The translations under genes and the position numbers were made by a program. A stretch of DNA of 64,000 nt from Flavobacteriaceae bacterium (GTDB lineage Bacteria > Bacteroidota > Bacteroidia > Flavobacteriales > Flavobacteriaceae): contig JAIPBH010000006.1 in the NCBI GenBank assembly GCA_021739635.1, forward strand, positions 62,001 through 126,000. Reading direction: 5' to 3'. Under the pieces are notes generated by a model. The model ran no database searches, was not told where the DNA came from, and worked only from the letters and a program-made list of their open reading frames with translations. Positions 9,879-18,526 of the stretch are shown here, one piece after another. Numbering within the stretch: the first letter of the stretch is position 1; the number at the start of each line of letters is the position of its first letter.

Positions 9879-10214
9879 ATGCAAAAAACATACTACGATC
9901 CGGCTGATTTAAAAAAATTTGGAAAAATTTCTGATTGGAACCAAGAGTTAGGCAAAAAATTCTTTGATTATTACGCCAAAGTATTTGAAGAAGGTGCTTT
10001 GTCTGAACGCGAAAAATCATTAATCGCATTAGCAGTAGCACATACCATTCAATGTCCTTATTGTATAGATGCCTATACAGGCGATGGATTACAAAGAGGT
10101 ATTACCAAAGAAGAAATGATGGAAGCACTGCATGTTGCAGCAGCTATTCGTGGTGGCGCATCTTTAGTGCATGGTGTTCAAATGATGAATAAAGTAAATA
10201 AGCTTGATATGTAA
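9879..10214 (+). CDS. AhpD-like (carboxymuconolactone decarboxylase family) protein of the arsenosugar operon
   Basis: The product is 111 residues with an AhpD/CMD helical fold. It has the redox CxxC motif (CPYC near residue 67) in AHTIQCPYCIDAYT and the family His in ASLVHG. It resembles the peroxidase-like protein regularly encoded beside arsS in bacterial arsenosugar clusters. It is the first gene of the plus-strand operon, diverging from the regulator at 9735, and arsS follows after a gap of about 50 bp. A role in handling peroxide or thiol-arsenic redox chemistry is inferred. The substrate is unknown. Confidence 0.85.
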   Translation: MQKTYYDPADLKKFGKISDWNQELGKKFFDYYAKVFEEGALSEREKSLIALAVAHTIQCPYCIDAYTGDGLQRGITKEEMMEALHVAAAIRGGASLVHGVQMMNKVNKLDM

Positions 10215-10265
10215 GTTTTATTATTTTAGCCGTCTTAATGTTTACATCTCAAATAGTTTTCTCAA

Positions 10266-11321
10266 TTGATAACAACATCTTTACATAAACGCGAAAGCGA
10301 ATTAGCAAATAGCAACAGGCAACTCGAAATTTTATCGAACGGTATTTTTAAAAGTGGAGATTTACCCAAATTTTCAGCTAAAATTGCTGAAACTAATCAG
10401 TTTCCTTTAAAAGCAAAAAAATTAGAAGTCCTTCAAATTAATGTGGGTTATATGTGCAATCAAGTTTGTGAGCATTGCCATGTAGATGCTGGTCCAGACA
10501 GAAAGGAAATCATGACCAAAGAAACCATGATGCAATGTTTAGAAGTCATAAAGAAAACAGGTGCTCATACTTTAGATTTAACCGGTGGTGCTCCAGAAAT
10601 GAACCCAAATTTTCGTTGGTTTGTTGATGAAGCTTCAAAAGTTGGTATAAAAGATTTTATAGTTCGCTCAAACTTAACCATTATAAAGTCTAATAAAAAG
10701 TTTGCAGATTTACCAGAGTTTTTTAAATCACACAATGTTCATGTAGTATCTTCAATGCCACATTGGACAAAAGGAAAAACAGATAAACAAAGAGGAACTG
10801 GTGTTTTTGACCAATCTATTCAAGCTCTCAAAGAACTAAACGCCATAGGTTATGGAATGCCAAATAGTAGCCTTCGTTTGGATTTGGTTTACAATCCATC
10901 AGGAGCTTTTTTACCAGGAAACCAATCAGCCTTAGAACGCGATTTTAAAAAAGCACTTTTAGAAGATTTTAATATTCATTTTCACAATTTATTTGCCATA
11001 ACCAACCTGCCAATTAGTAGGTTTTTAGATTATTTAATAGCCTCTGATAATTATGAAGATTATATGTATTCACTGGTAGAAGCATATAATCCAACAGCAG
11101 TTAAAAACGTCATGTGCACCAATACGCTATCCGTTAGTTGGGATGGAAAACTATACGATTGTGATTTTAATCAAATGCTAGAACTGCCCGTGAACAGCAA
11201 AGCTAAGCACATTTCAGAATACAATGAAGATTTACTACATAACAGAGATATTGTTATTTCTCAACACTGTTATGGATGTACAGCTGGTGCAGGTAGCAGT
11301 TGTCAAGGAAGCGTTGCTTAA
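10266..11321 (+). CDS. arsS: Arsenosugar biosynthesis radical SAM protein ArsS
   Basis: The protein has 351 residues. The radical SAM cluster motif CxxxCxxC is present (CNQVCEHC, Cys64/68/71), followed by the DLTGGAPE glycine motif. The C-terminal domain (DUF3641 type) ends with a Cys-rich segment CYGCTAGAGSSC that may bind a further cluster or the arsenical. By family knowledge ArsS uses SAM to transfer a 5-deoxyadenosyl group to dimethylarsenite on the way to arsenosugars. The start is a TTG at 10266. No in-frame ATG exists until well inside the conserved N-terminus (SNRQLEILSNG), so the TTG is accepted. Confidence 0.93.
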   Translation: MITTSLHKRESELANSNRQLEILSNGIFKSGDLPKFSAKIAETNQFPLKAKKLEVLQINVGYMCNQVCEHCHVDAGPDRKEIMTKETMMQCLEVIKKTGAHTLDLTGGAPEMNPNFRWFVDEASKVGIKDFIVRSNLTIIKSNKKFADLPEFFKSHNVHVVSSMPHWTKGKTDKQRGTGVFDQSIQALKELNAIGYGMPNSSLRLDLVYNPSGAFLPGNQSALERDFKKALLEDFNIHFHNLFAITNLPISRFLDYLIASDNYEDYMYSLVEAYNPTAVKNVMCTNTLSVSWDGKLYDCDFNQMLELPVNSKAKHISEYNEDLLHNRDIVISQHCYGCTAGAGSSCQGSVA

Positions 11322-11323
11322 TC

Positions 11324-11815
11324 ATGAAAAAAATAGTTTTCATAATATATTGTTTTTTAGGATTAGTTTGTAATGCTCAAGAATCTCTTTCAGGATTATT
11401 AAAACAATACAACACAAAAAATATCCCTTACATTTCAGTTCAAGAATTGGCAATGCCTAAAACAAAAGCTATTATATTAGATGCTAGAGAACAAAATGAA
11501 TTTGATGTTAGCCATTTAAAAAATGCTGTTTGGGTTGGGTACAATCATTTTTCAATAGATTCTGTTCTTAGAAAATTTCCAAATAACCATGAAAAGATTG
11601 TAGTGTATTGCTCCATTGGAATACGGTCTGAAATTATTGCTTCAAAACTTAAAAAAGTTGGATATACAAATGTTTACAATCTTTACGGAGGCATATTTGA
11701 ATGGAAAAATAATAACTTCTCGGTTTATAATTTAAAGAGAAAAGAAACTGATTCTGTTCATGTGTTTTCTGAAACTTGGAGTAAATGGTTAAAATCAGGT
11801 ATAAAAGTATTTTAA
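11324..11815 (+). CDS. Exported rhodanese-like domain protein
   Basis: An upstream in-frame TTG at 11300 overlaps arsS. The ATG at 11324, 2 bp after the arsS stop, begins a proper signal peptide (MKKIVFIIYCFLGLVCNAQ) and is preferred, giving 163 residues. One rhodanese domain is present (AIILDAREQNEFDVSHLKNA) with the active-site loop YCSIGIRSE containing the catalytic Cys, and the GGIFEW end motif. It is exported to the periplasm, or anchored if the Cys at position 17 is lipidated. It is conserved within arsenosugar gene sets. Sulfur transfer to arsenicals is possible but not shown. Confidence 0.85.
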   Translation: MKKIVFIIYCFLGLVCNAQESLSGLLKQYNTKNIPYISVQELAMPKTKAIILDAREQNEFDVSHLKNAVWVGYNHFSIDSVLRKFPNNHEKIVVYCSIGIRSEIIASKLKKVGYTNVYNLYGGIFEWKNNNFSVYNLKRKETDSVHVFSETWSKWLKSGIKVF

Positions 11816-11816
11816 A

Positions 11817-12494
11817 ATGGGATTATTTAGCACAAAAGATTCAGATTCTGATAATGATTTAGCAACCAACTTTTATGTTCCAACCTCAAAAAATGCTCTT
11901 ATTATTTTTACCAGAAATCCAGAGTTAGGAGCATGTAAAACCCGTTTAGCAAACACTATTGGTAATGAAGCTGCTTTAGAAATTTATAAACATTTAATTA
12001 AACATACAGCTAAAACCTCTGAAAAAGCTAATGCTGACAAATATGTGTTTTATTCTGAAAATATTACAAAAGAAGATTTTTGGAATCCAGAAATTTTTAG
12101 AAAAAAATTACAATATGGTAATGATTTAGGTGCGAGAATGGAGAATGCTTTTTCTGAATTATTTCAATTAGGCTATGAAAAAATTATCATTATTGGCAGT
12201 GATTTATTAGACCTTACCACACAGCATATTGATGAAGCATTTATATTATTAAATGAATATGACATAGTCATAGGTCCGGCAAAAGATGGAGGTTATTATC
12301 TTTTGGGAATAAAAACACATCATGGTCCAATCTTTAAAAATAAAGATTGGGGAACTTCTTCAGTACTAAAAGACACTATAAATGATATTCAAAATTGTAC
12401 CTTTAGCCTATTAGAAGCATTAAATGATATTGATACTTTTGAAGATATAAAACCATATCAAGAACTTAAAAAATTTTATAATACAAATGATTAA
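11817..12494 (+). CDS. TIGR04282-type arsenosugar biosynthesis glycosyltransferase (DUF2064)
   Basis: The 225-residue cytosolic protein carries the DUF2064 pattern: NALIIFTRNPELGACKTRLA near residue 25, IIIGSDLLDL as the metal/nucleotide site, and GPAKDGGYYLLG. It matches the glycosyltransferase-like family that accompanies ArsS/ArsM. It starts 1 bp after the rhodanese stop and overlaps the next gene by 8 bp, so it is tightly coupled. By context it helps build or modify the ribose-linked aglycone of the arsenosugar. The donor and acceptor cannot be read from sequence. Confidence 0.9.
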   Translation: MGLFSTKDSDSDNDLATNFYVPTSKNALIIFTRNPELGACKTRLANTIGNEAALEIYKHLIKHTAKTSEKANADKYVFYSENITKEDFWNPEIFRKKLQYGNDLGARMENAFSELFQLGYEKIIIIGSDLLDLTTQHIDEAFILLNEYDIVIGPAKDGGYYLLGIKTHHGPIFKNKDWGTSSVLKDTINDIQNCTFSLLEALNDIDTFEDIKPYQELKKFYNTND

Positions 12495-13299
12495 ATATAT
12501 AACAGAAACTACCGATTATTTGATAGCAAAAGGTTTCGATAAACCTGAAATTGGTATCATTTTAGGCACAGGTTTGGGACAACTTATTGCTGAAATTGAG
12601 ATTCTTCATGAAGTAAGCTATAATCATATTCCTAATTTTCCAACAGCCACAGTAGAGTTTCATAAGGGCAAACTAATTTATGGTATTTTAGAAGGAAAAA
12701 AAGTAGTAGTCATGCAAGGTAGATTTCATATTTACGAAGGCTATTCGCTGCAAGATGTTACCTATCCGGTTCGAATCATGGAAAAATTAGGCATTCACAC
12801 ACTTTTGGTTTCAAATGCTGCTGGTGCTATTAATTTAAACTTTAAAAAAGGAGAATTAATGTTGATTGAAGACCATATTAATCTACAAGGAAGTTCTCCA
12901 TTAGCATTTAAAGGCGTAGAACATTTAGGAGAACGATTTACAGACATGAGCGCTCCTTATGATTCTCAAATCAACACAAAATTTATACAAATAGCTAAAG
13001 CAAATAACATACAACTACATCAAGGTGTTTATGCTAGCGTAGTTGGACCTCAGCTTGAAACTCGTGCGGAATACAGAATGCTTAAAATTATTGGAGCTGA
13101 TGCCGTTGGAATGAGCACCGTTCCTGAAATTATTGTAGCAAATCATTTAAAACTAAAAGCCGCTGCAGTTTCCGTTTTAACAGATGAATGCGACCCAAAC
13201 CATTTAAAACCAGTGGTTATTTCTGAAATTATTGCCATGGCCGAAAAAGCCGAACCACAAATGATAACATTATTTAAAGAATTAATTAAAACCCTATAA
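12487..13299 (+). CDS. Purine-nucleoside phosphorylase
   Basis: The 270-residue trimeric-type PNP shows GIILGTGLG at the N-terminus, VVMQGRFHIYEGY, VSNAAGAIN, the purine-binding segment around YASVVGPQLETRAEYRML, and DAVGMSTVPE. It would cleave adenosyl or other purine nucleosides with phosphate. In this operon the logical substrate is the adenine nucleoside formed when ArsS attaches 5-deoxyadenosine to arsenic, releasing adenine and leaving a ribose phosphate for the glycosyltransferases. This is an inference from context; housekeeping purine salvage is the alternative. It overlaps the previous gene by 8 bp. Confidence 0.93.
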   Translation: MIKYITETTDYLIAKGFDKPEIGIILGTGLGQLIAEIEILHEVSYNHIPNFPTATVEFHKGKLIYGILEGKKVVVMQGRFHIYEGYSLQDVTYPVRIMEKLGIHTLLVSNAAGAINLNFKKGELMLIEDHINLQGSSPLAFKGVEHLGERFTDMSAPYDSQINTKFIQIAKANNIQLHQGVYASVVGPQLETRAEYRMLKIIGADAVGMSTVPEIIVANHLKLKAAAVSVLTDECDPNHLKPVVISEIIAMAEKAEPQMITLFKELIKTL

Positions 13300-13300
13300 C

Positions 13301-13367
13301 GTCATTCCGAACGAAGTGAAGGAATCTCATTAAAAGATTGCTTCGTCATGTTATTCCTCGCAATGAC
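13301..13367 (+). repeat. Flavobacterial dispersed palindromic repeat (REP-like)
   Basis: The 67-bp element begins GTCATTCCGA and ends TCGCAATGAC, which pair in 9 of 10 positions. A second nested stem is formed by GAAGGAATC and GATTGCTTC. It resembles the palindromic repeat GTCATTGCGAGGAA...GAAGCAATCTC that I know as dispersed in many Flavobacteriia. It separates the PNP and arsM genes. In RNA it would fold into a strong structure that could affect coupling or mRNA stability. It supplies an apparent upstream in-frame ATG (13348) for arsM that is not a credible start. Confidence 0.8.
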
Positions 13368-13386
13368 AAAAACAAAAAAATCTAAA

Positions 13387-14355
13387 ATGAACTACCTAGA
13401 AACCACCCATAATGTGTACAAAGAAGCAGCCTTAAACCCAAATATTGGCTTATGCTGTACTACAAATCCCATTTGGGAATTACCCGGTTTAAAAATTCCA
13501 AAAATCATGCAAGAAATGAATTATGGTTGTGGAAGTACAGTGCATGCCAGAGATTTAACTAATAACCCAAAAATGCTTTATGTAGGTGTTGGTGGTGGCA
13601 TGGAATTATTACAATTTTCATATTTCAACAGACAAAAAGGTGGTGTTATTGGAGTTGATGTAGTTGATGAAATGCTTGAAGCTTCTCGTAAAAATTTTGT
13701 GGAAGCAGAAAAATTAAATCCTTGGTTTAAAAGTGAGTTTGTAACTCTTAAAAAAGGGGATGCCATGAATCTTCCTGTTGAAGACAATTCAATTGATGTA
13801 GCTGCTCAAAATTGTTTATTCAACATTTTTAAAGCCGATGATTTAAAACAAGCTATTGCAGAAATGTACCGTGTACTTAAACCACATGGCCGTTTAGTAA
13901 TGAGTGATCCAACCTGTGAACAACCTATGAATGATACGCTTAGAAATGATGACAAACTAAGAGCTCTTTGCTTAAGCGGAAGTTTACCAATGGCCGATTA
14001 TGTAAAAATGCTTACCGATGCTGGATTTGGAACCATTGAAATTAGAGCCAGAAAACCATACCGAATTCTTGATCCTAAACATTATCCTACAGAAGAATTA
14101 ATTTATATAGAATCTATTGAAGTAGCAGCAATAAAAGACCCAATGCCAACAGATGGGCCATGCATATTTACTGGAAAAACGGCAATTTATTATGGCGAAA
14201 CAGATTATTTTGATGACAAGAAAGGACATGTGTTATTAAAAAATCAACCTTTGGCTATTTGTGATAAAACAGCTGGTGCTTTAGCAAATTTAAAAAGAGA
14301 TGATATTTTCATCAGTGAATCTACCTATCATTATGATGGTGGTGGATGTTGTTAA
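13387..14355 (+). CDS. arsM: Arsenosugar biosynthesis arsenite methyltransferase ArsM
   Basis: This is a SAM-dependent class I methyltransferase of 322 residues from the ATG at 13387. The earlier ATG at 13348 lies inside the palindromic repeat. It has the SAM motif MLYVGVGGGMELLQF and VDVVDEMLEAS, and DAMNLPVEDNSIDVA. It is Cys-rich in the places expected for trivalent arsenic binding: C23-C24, C48 in NYGCGS, a Cys in DPTCEQP, LRALCLSG, and a GGGCC tail. By family knowledge it methylates arsenite to the dimethylated form used by ArsS. Its last 10 bp overlap another ATG (14346) of the following frame. Confidence 0.93.
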   Translation: MNYLETTHNVYKEAALNPNIGLCCTTNPIWELPGLKIPKIMQEMNYGCGSTVHARDLTNNPKMLYVGVGGGMELLQFSYFNRQKGGVIGVDVVDEMLEASRKNFVEAEKLNPWFKSEFVTLKKGDAMNLPVEDNSIDVAAQNCLFNIFKADDLKQAIAEMYRVLKPHGRLVMSDPTCEQPMNDTLRNDDKLRALCLSGSLPMADYVKMLTDAGFGTIEIRARKPYRILDPKHYPTEELIYIESIEVAAIKDPMPTDGPCIFTGKTAIYYGETDYFDDKKGHVLLKNQPLAICDKTAGALANLKRDDIFISESTYHYDGGGCC

Positions 14356-14366
14356 AAAAACGTTTT

Positions 14367-15071
14367 ATGATAAAACAATTTTACAAATTTATACTATGTT
14401 TCCTTTTGGGTTTTTCACTACAAGCCCAAAGCATAAACCATAACTCATGGACTCATTTTTTACAAAAATATGTGTCTAGTGATGGTCATATAAATTACAA
14501 AGCAATTAAATTACATCCAGAAGAACTAGAAATTTATTTGCAAGAATTAAGCAAAACAACATCTAAACAAAATTGGGCAAAAGAAGAACAACTTGCCTAT
14601 TGGATAAACGCTTACAATGCGCTAACTATAGATTTAATTGTACGCAATTACCCTTTAAAAAGTATTAAAGATATCAAAGACCCTTGGAAACAACGCTTAT
14701 GGGAATTAGGAAACAAATGGTATAATTTAGAAGACATAGAACATGAAATTTTAAGAAAAATGGATGAACCCAGAATTCATTTTGCCATTGTTTGTGCCTC
14801 TGTTTCTTGTCCAAAATTATTGAATGAAGCGTATTCTTCTGAGAATTTAGAGACTCAACTTAATAAAGTTACTAAAGAGTTTTTATCTGATTCAACTAAA
14901 AATTATATTTCTGAAAACAAACTTGAACTTTCTAAAATTTTTCAATGGTTTTCAAAAGATTTCAAGCAAGATGGCAGTTTAATTGATTTTTTAAATTCAC
15001 ATTCTGACATTCAAATTTCCAATAATGCAAAAATCACATTTAAAGACTATAACTGGAATTTAAATGACTAA
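14367..15071 (+). CDS. Exported DUF547 domain protein
   Basis: The ATG at 14367 gives a clean signal peptide (MIKQFYKFILCFLLGFSLQAQ) and is chosen over the ATG at 14346 that overlaps arsM. The product is 234 residues. DUF547 hallmarks are AYWINAYNALTIDLIV, the Cys pair in FAIVCASVSCPKL, and a C-terminal SKIFQWFSKDF segment. It is secreted to the periplasm. The biochemical function of DUF547 is not established. Location between arsM and an arsenosugar glycosyltransferase, with an 8-bp overlap to the latter, implies a part in arsenosugar formation or export. The Cys residues could contact arsenic. Confidence 0.85.
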   Translation: MIKQFYKFILCFLLGFSLQAQSINHNSWTHFLQKYVSSDGHINYKAIKLHPEELEIYLQELSKTTSKQNWAKEEQLAYWINAYNALTIDLIVRNYPLKSIKDIKDPWKQRLWELGNKWYNLEDIEHEILRKMDEPRIHFAIVCASVSCPKLLNEAYSSENLETQLNKVTKEFLSDSTKNYISENKLELSKIFQWFSKDFKQDGSLIDFLNSHSDIQISNNAKITFKDYNWNLND

Positions 15072-15762
15072 AATTTCAATCATTATTCCTATTATTAATG
15101 AAGCTGAAAACATAGCAAATCTGCTCAATTATCTTATTGAAATTTCTTCTAAAAAAAATATTTCTGAAATAATTGTGGTTGATGGTGGCAGCACTGACAA
15201 CTCAATATCTGTTGTTTCTGAATTTAAAAAAGTTAATTTACTACAATCAGAAAAAGGACGCGCTAAACAAATGAATGTTGGTGCCAAACATGCAAAAGGC
15301 GATATTCTCTATTTTTTACATGCTGATTCATTTCCTCCTCAAGATTTTGATACATTACTTATTAATGAGGTTGAAAAAGGACATGCAGCTGGCTGCTTTA
15401 AAATGCAGTTTAATAGCCAGCATTGGTGGCTAAAACTTGCAGGATATTTTACAAAATTTTCTTGGAGTTTTTGTCGTGGTGGCGACCAAAGTCTTTTTAT
15501 AACCAAAGAATTGTTTCATCGTATTGGAGGTTATAACGAAGATTATGTTATTTATGAAGATAACATAATTGTTAAAAAGCTATACGATTTAAATCAATTT
15601 AAAGTCATTCAAAAACCCATCATTACTTCGGCTAGAAAATATGAAAAACATGGCGTTTGGAAATTGCAATATCACTTTTTTGTTATTCATTTAAAACATG
15701 CTTTAGGAAAACCTCCTAAGCATCTTCTCGCCTATTACAATAAGCATATAAGTGTTAAATAG
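15064..15762 (+). CDS. TIGR04283-type arsenosugar biosynthesis glycosyltransferase (GT2)
   Basis: The 232-residue GT-A fold family 2 enzyme starts ISIIIPIINEAENI, has IIVVDGGSTDNS for nucleotide-sugar binding, a DXD-like site in LYFLHADSFPP, and ends with a FCRGGDQSLFI acceptor-side segment. It lacks TM helices, so it is cytosolic or peripheral. It matches the second glycosyltransferase type found with ArsS and ArsM. It is the last gene of the eight-gene operon and overlaps DUF547 by 8 bp. Confidence 0.9.
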   Translation: MTKISIIIPIINEAENIANLLNYLIEISSKKNISEIIVVDGGSTDNSISVVSEFKKVNLLQSEKGRAKQMNVGAKHAKGDILYFLHADSFPPQDFDTLLINEVEKGHAAGCFKMQFNSQHWWLKLAGYFTKFSWSFCRGGDQSLFITKELFHRIGGYNEDYVIYEDNIIVKKLYDLNQFKVIQKPIITSARKYEKHGVWKLQYHFFVIHLKHALGKPPKHLLAYYNKHISVK

Positions 15763-15895
15763 TAATAAAATTACCTTAATAAAAACTTAAACAGTCGTTT
15801 ATAAAGCCGCTGCTTATTTACATTTATTAATAATATTCTATACTTAAACTTTAAAAGTTATAGAAAAAGTACAACAACTCAACAACCAAAAATCT

Positions 15896-17410
15896 ATGAA
15901 CCTATTAAAACTTACACCTTTTTTTACACTTTTAGCAACCATTTCTGTACAATCTCAAGACGCTATTAAAGCAAGAATAATAGACACCACAACACAACAA
16001 ACCATTCCATTTGCCACTATTGCTATTAGCAATAATTCTGGAGTAATTAGTAACGATCAAGGCAATTTTCAGTTGTATTTACCAAAAAATATTTCGGGTA
16101 AGGATTCCTTAGTAATTCAATGTTTAGGCTATGAAACCAAACGATTATCGGCGTTAACATTTAAAGATAGCATCATATTTCTTAAACCAAAATCTATCGA
16201 ACTTGAAGAGGTTTTAATTTCCAATAAAGACTATAGTGTCGAGGAAGTTATTGAAAAAGCAAACCAAAATTTAATGATAAATTATGATACTAATCTTACA
16301 AAAAGCACCTTGTTTTACAGAGCATCTTATGCTACTAATATTATAAAACATGAGGTGAAACTTAAAAAAACAAGTATTCCAGAATTAAATCAAAAATTTA
16401 TAGACAGTATTTTAAACGATATGCCCAAATATAACGATGACCATACCGAAATTTTGGCAAATCTTTACGGAAAACCAGGAGTAATTGAGAGTCAGAAATT
16501 AGACATCATTAAAGCTTCACATTTATACGATAAAAACAAAGAAATCACTTTTAATAACTACGAAGAACGCTTTAATAATATTTTAAAGAAACATGTAAAA
16601 CGCGATTCGTACTTTAAAATTAAGTCGGGTATTTTTGGTACCAAACAAGATATGGATTCCACGATTTTTGAAACCAAAGAACAAAAGGAAACCAATGCCC
16701 TGCTTGAAGAAAAAAAGAAAGAAGAACAAGAACGAAAAAAGAATTTTTTACAATATAGAAAACAATCTATTTCGCGAATGCAGCGCAATAGTTTTGTTTT
16801 TGAAGATAGTTATTTAAATTTTTTAGAAAAATCAAACAGATATATTTTTAAAATAGAAGACTACAGTTTTTTAAACGACAATTTTGTTTACAAAATAAGT
16901 TTTACACCCAAAAGGAAAGAAGATTTTAAAGGAACATTATACATTAATACAGACGATTTTGCTATTGTAAGAGTCGATTACGAAAACACACAACCTTTAA
17001 AAACCTTTAATTTATTGGGTATTTCGTTTAAAGATTACCTTAAAAAAGGAACGCTTATCTATGCTAAAAACACCAACAATAAATATGCTCTTAAATACGC
17101 CGAAGTTGAGAACGGAAATAGGTTTGGAATTAAAAGACCTCTAAAAATTATAGAGAAAAATAAACATACGAGCGGCAGACGAAAACAAAACGAATTAACT
17201 TCAGACATTCATTTTATACTCTCTAACACCAACAAAAAGCAGCTTGTAATTTTTGAAAATGAATCTATTTCTGATACCACGTTTGCAAACTTTGAAGAAA
17301 AACCAACAGTAGAACCTATTTACTTGCCAGCATACGACCCAGATTTTTGGAAAGGCTACAATGTAATAGAACCAAATCAGGCTATAAAAACATTTAAAAG
17401 TATTGAGTAA
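15896..17410 (+). CDS. Exported CarboxypepD_reg-like domain protein
   Basis: The 504-residue product has a signal peptide (ending near SVQSQ) followed by a carboxypeptidase-regulatory-like beta-sandwich at about 22-105 (IPFATIAISNNSGVISNDQG). That is the same module that precedes SusC receptors, but no plug or barrel follows. A long Lys/Glu-rich helical stretch lies near 255-290, then a beta-rich C-terminal half (KISFTPKRKEDFKGTLYI) resembling outer-membrane-associated proteins of Bacteroidota. It probably resides in the periplasm or outer membrane. No specific function can be assigned. The gap of 133 bp from the arsenosugar operon suggests its own promoter. It converges with the GH113-like gene. 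Confidence 0.8.
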   Translation: MNLLKLTPFFTLLATISVQSQDAIKARIIDTTTQQTIPFATIAISNNSGVISNDQGNFQLYLPKNISGKDSLVIQCLGYETKRLSALTFKDSIIFLKPKSIELEEVLISNKDYSVEEVIEKANQNLMINYDTNLTKSTLFYRASYATNIIKHEVKLKKTSIPELNQKFIDSILNDMPKYNDDHTEILANLYGKPGVIESQKLDIIKASHLYDKNKEITFNNYEERFNNILKKHVKRDSYFKIKSGIFGTKQDMDSTIFETKEQKETNALLEEKKKEEQERKKNFLQYRKQSISRMQRNSFVFEDSYLNFLEKSNRYIFKIEDYSFLNDNFVYKISFTPKRKEDFKGTLYINTDDFAIVRVDYENTQPLKTFNLLGISFKDYLKKGTLIYAKNTNNKYALKYAEVENGNRFGIKRPLKIIEKNKHTSGRRKQNELTSDIHFILSNTNKKQLVIFENESISDTTFANFEEKPTVEPIYLPAYDPDFWKGYNVIEPNQAIKTFKSIE

Positions 17411-17414
17411 TAGA

Positions 17415-18422
17415 TTAGTGCTTTGAAAAATATTGAGCCATGATAGTGCTTGCGGGCTTATTTTGAGGTGTAAACTGTGAATCATTTTGTCCTCCAGACT
17501 GTTCATGGTTGTGAAACCATTTCCAAATAAAACCTCCGGCAACCCAATCTTCATTCCAAAAGGTTTCAAAAAAGGCTTTAGTGGCATTTGTTTGCGCTTC
17601 AAGGTTCACTTTATCCATATCTCTATCAGAATTCCAAGGTTCTTTTCCCGTAAAATCAACACTTCTAAAACCAAATTCTGTAAATAAAATAGGTTTATCA
17701 TATTGTTCATAATACGTTTTCATTTCGATTTTCCATGGATTTAATCCTAATTTACAAGCTTCAACCGTTGGCGTTTTTAAATCACTCACCGGAAAATAGG
17801 CATCAATTCCTATATAATCCAAATCATTCCAAAAAGGTGTTTTTGTATATTCGTTCCAGTTTGCTGCGTATGTTAATTTTCCGCTGTAAATAGCTTTTAT
17901 TTTTTTAATTAAATCTTTCCAATAGTCTGGTCGCGCTTCAATAAAGCCTTCTAATTCTGTGCCTATGCAAAAAATATCTGCTTTGGTTTCTTGAGCAACT
18001 TCTGCATAGTCTAATATAAACTTTGTGTACGAATCTTCTAAAAGTTTCCAATCGGCTTCTGTTTCCATCTTAATATCTCCTGTAAACTCGCCACGCCAAA
18101 CCCAAATTTGAGGTTTTAACATCACGTGAATTTCTTCGTTATTCAACATATCAATATATTGCTTTACGCCTGTTTTTGTTTCACCAAACCATTGTCTGCT
18201 AGAATTATATTGAATGTCTGGATGCGATAATTCACGAATAAAACCAAAAGGCATTACCGATGCATAGTTAGCATGTATATTTAGTATTGGTTGTACATGC
18301 CTTTTTGAAATTGAATCTCTTGAAGCTACATAACTTACGCCGTTTATTTTTGGCTCATTACATGGCATCATGGCACATTTACTAAGCAAAAGGAACAAAG
18401 AAAATACATAAATTAGCTTCAT
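17415..18422 (-). CDS. GH113-like glycoside hydrolase (putative beta-mannanase) lipoprotein
   Basis: The product is 335 residues. The N-terminal signal ends in LLLSKC (Cys16, a less usual lipobox with Lys at -1), so surface or periplasmic lipidation is likely but not certain. The TIM-barrel protein has IFCIGTELEGF (putative acid/base Glu) and ILFTEFGFRS (putative nucleophile Glu), and the barrel ends with VAGGFIWKWFHNHEQSGG. This layout fits GH113 endo-1,4-beta-mannanases. No other mannan genes surround it, so substrate is inferred from family resemblance. It is a stand-alone gene. Confidence 0.8.
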   Translation of the reverse strand: MKLIYVFSLFLLLSKCAMMPCNEPKINGVSYVASRDSISKRHVQPILNIHANYASVMPFGFIRELSHPDIQYNSSRQWFGETKTGVKQYIDMLNNEEIHVMLKPQIWVWRGEFTGDIKMETEADWKLLEDSYTKFILDYAEVAQETKADIFCIGTELEGFIEARPDYWKDLIKKIKAIYSGKLTYAANWNEYTKTPFWNDLDYIGIDAYFPVSDLKTPTVEACKLGLNPWKIEMKTYYEQYDKPILFTEFGFRSVDFTGKEPWNSDRDMDKVNLEAQTNATKAFFETFWNEDWVAGGFIWKWFHNHEQSGGQNDSQFTPQNKPASTIMAQYFSKH

Positions 18423-18526
18423 AAATTTTATTTAATAGTTAAATTTAAACAAACCCTCGAAATGTTATTAAGGTTTTAACAAATCTTACGACAAAATCAT
18501 CATTAATAATTTCTAGTATATAAAAA

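Noticed and set aside
13348-13386. ATG at 13348 as arsM start
   Set aside because: It lies in the palindromic repeat and adds a non-conserved peptide; the conserved protein starts at 13387.
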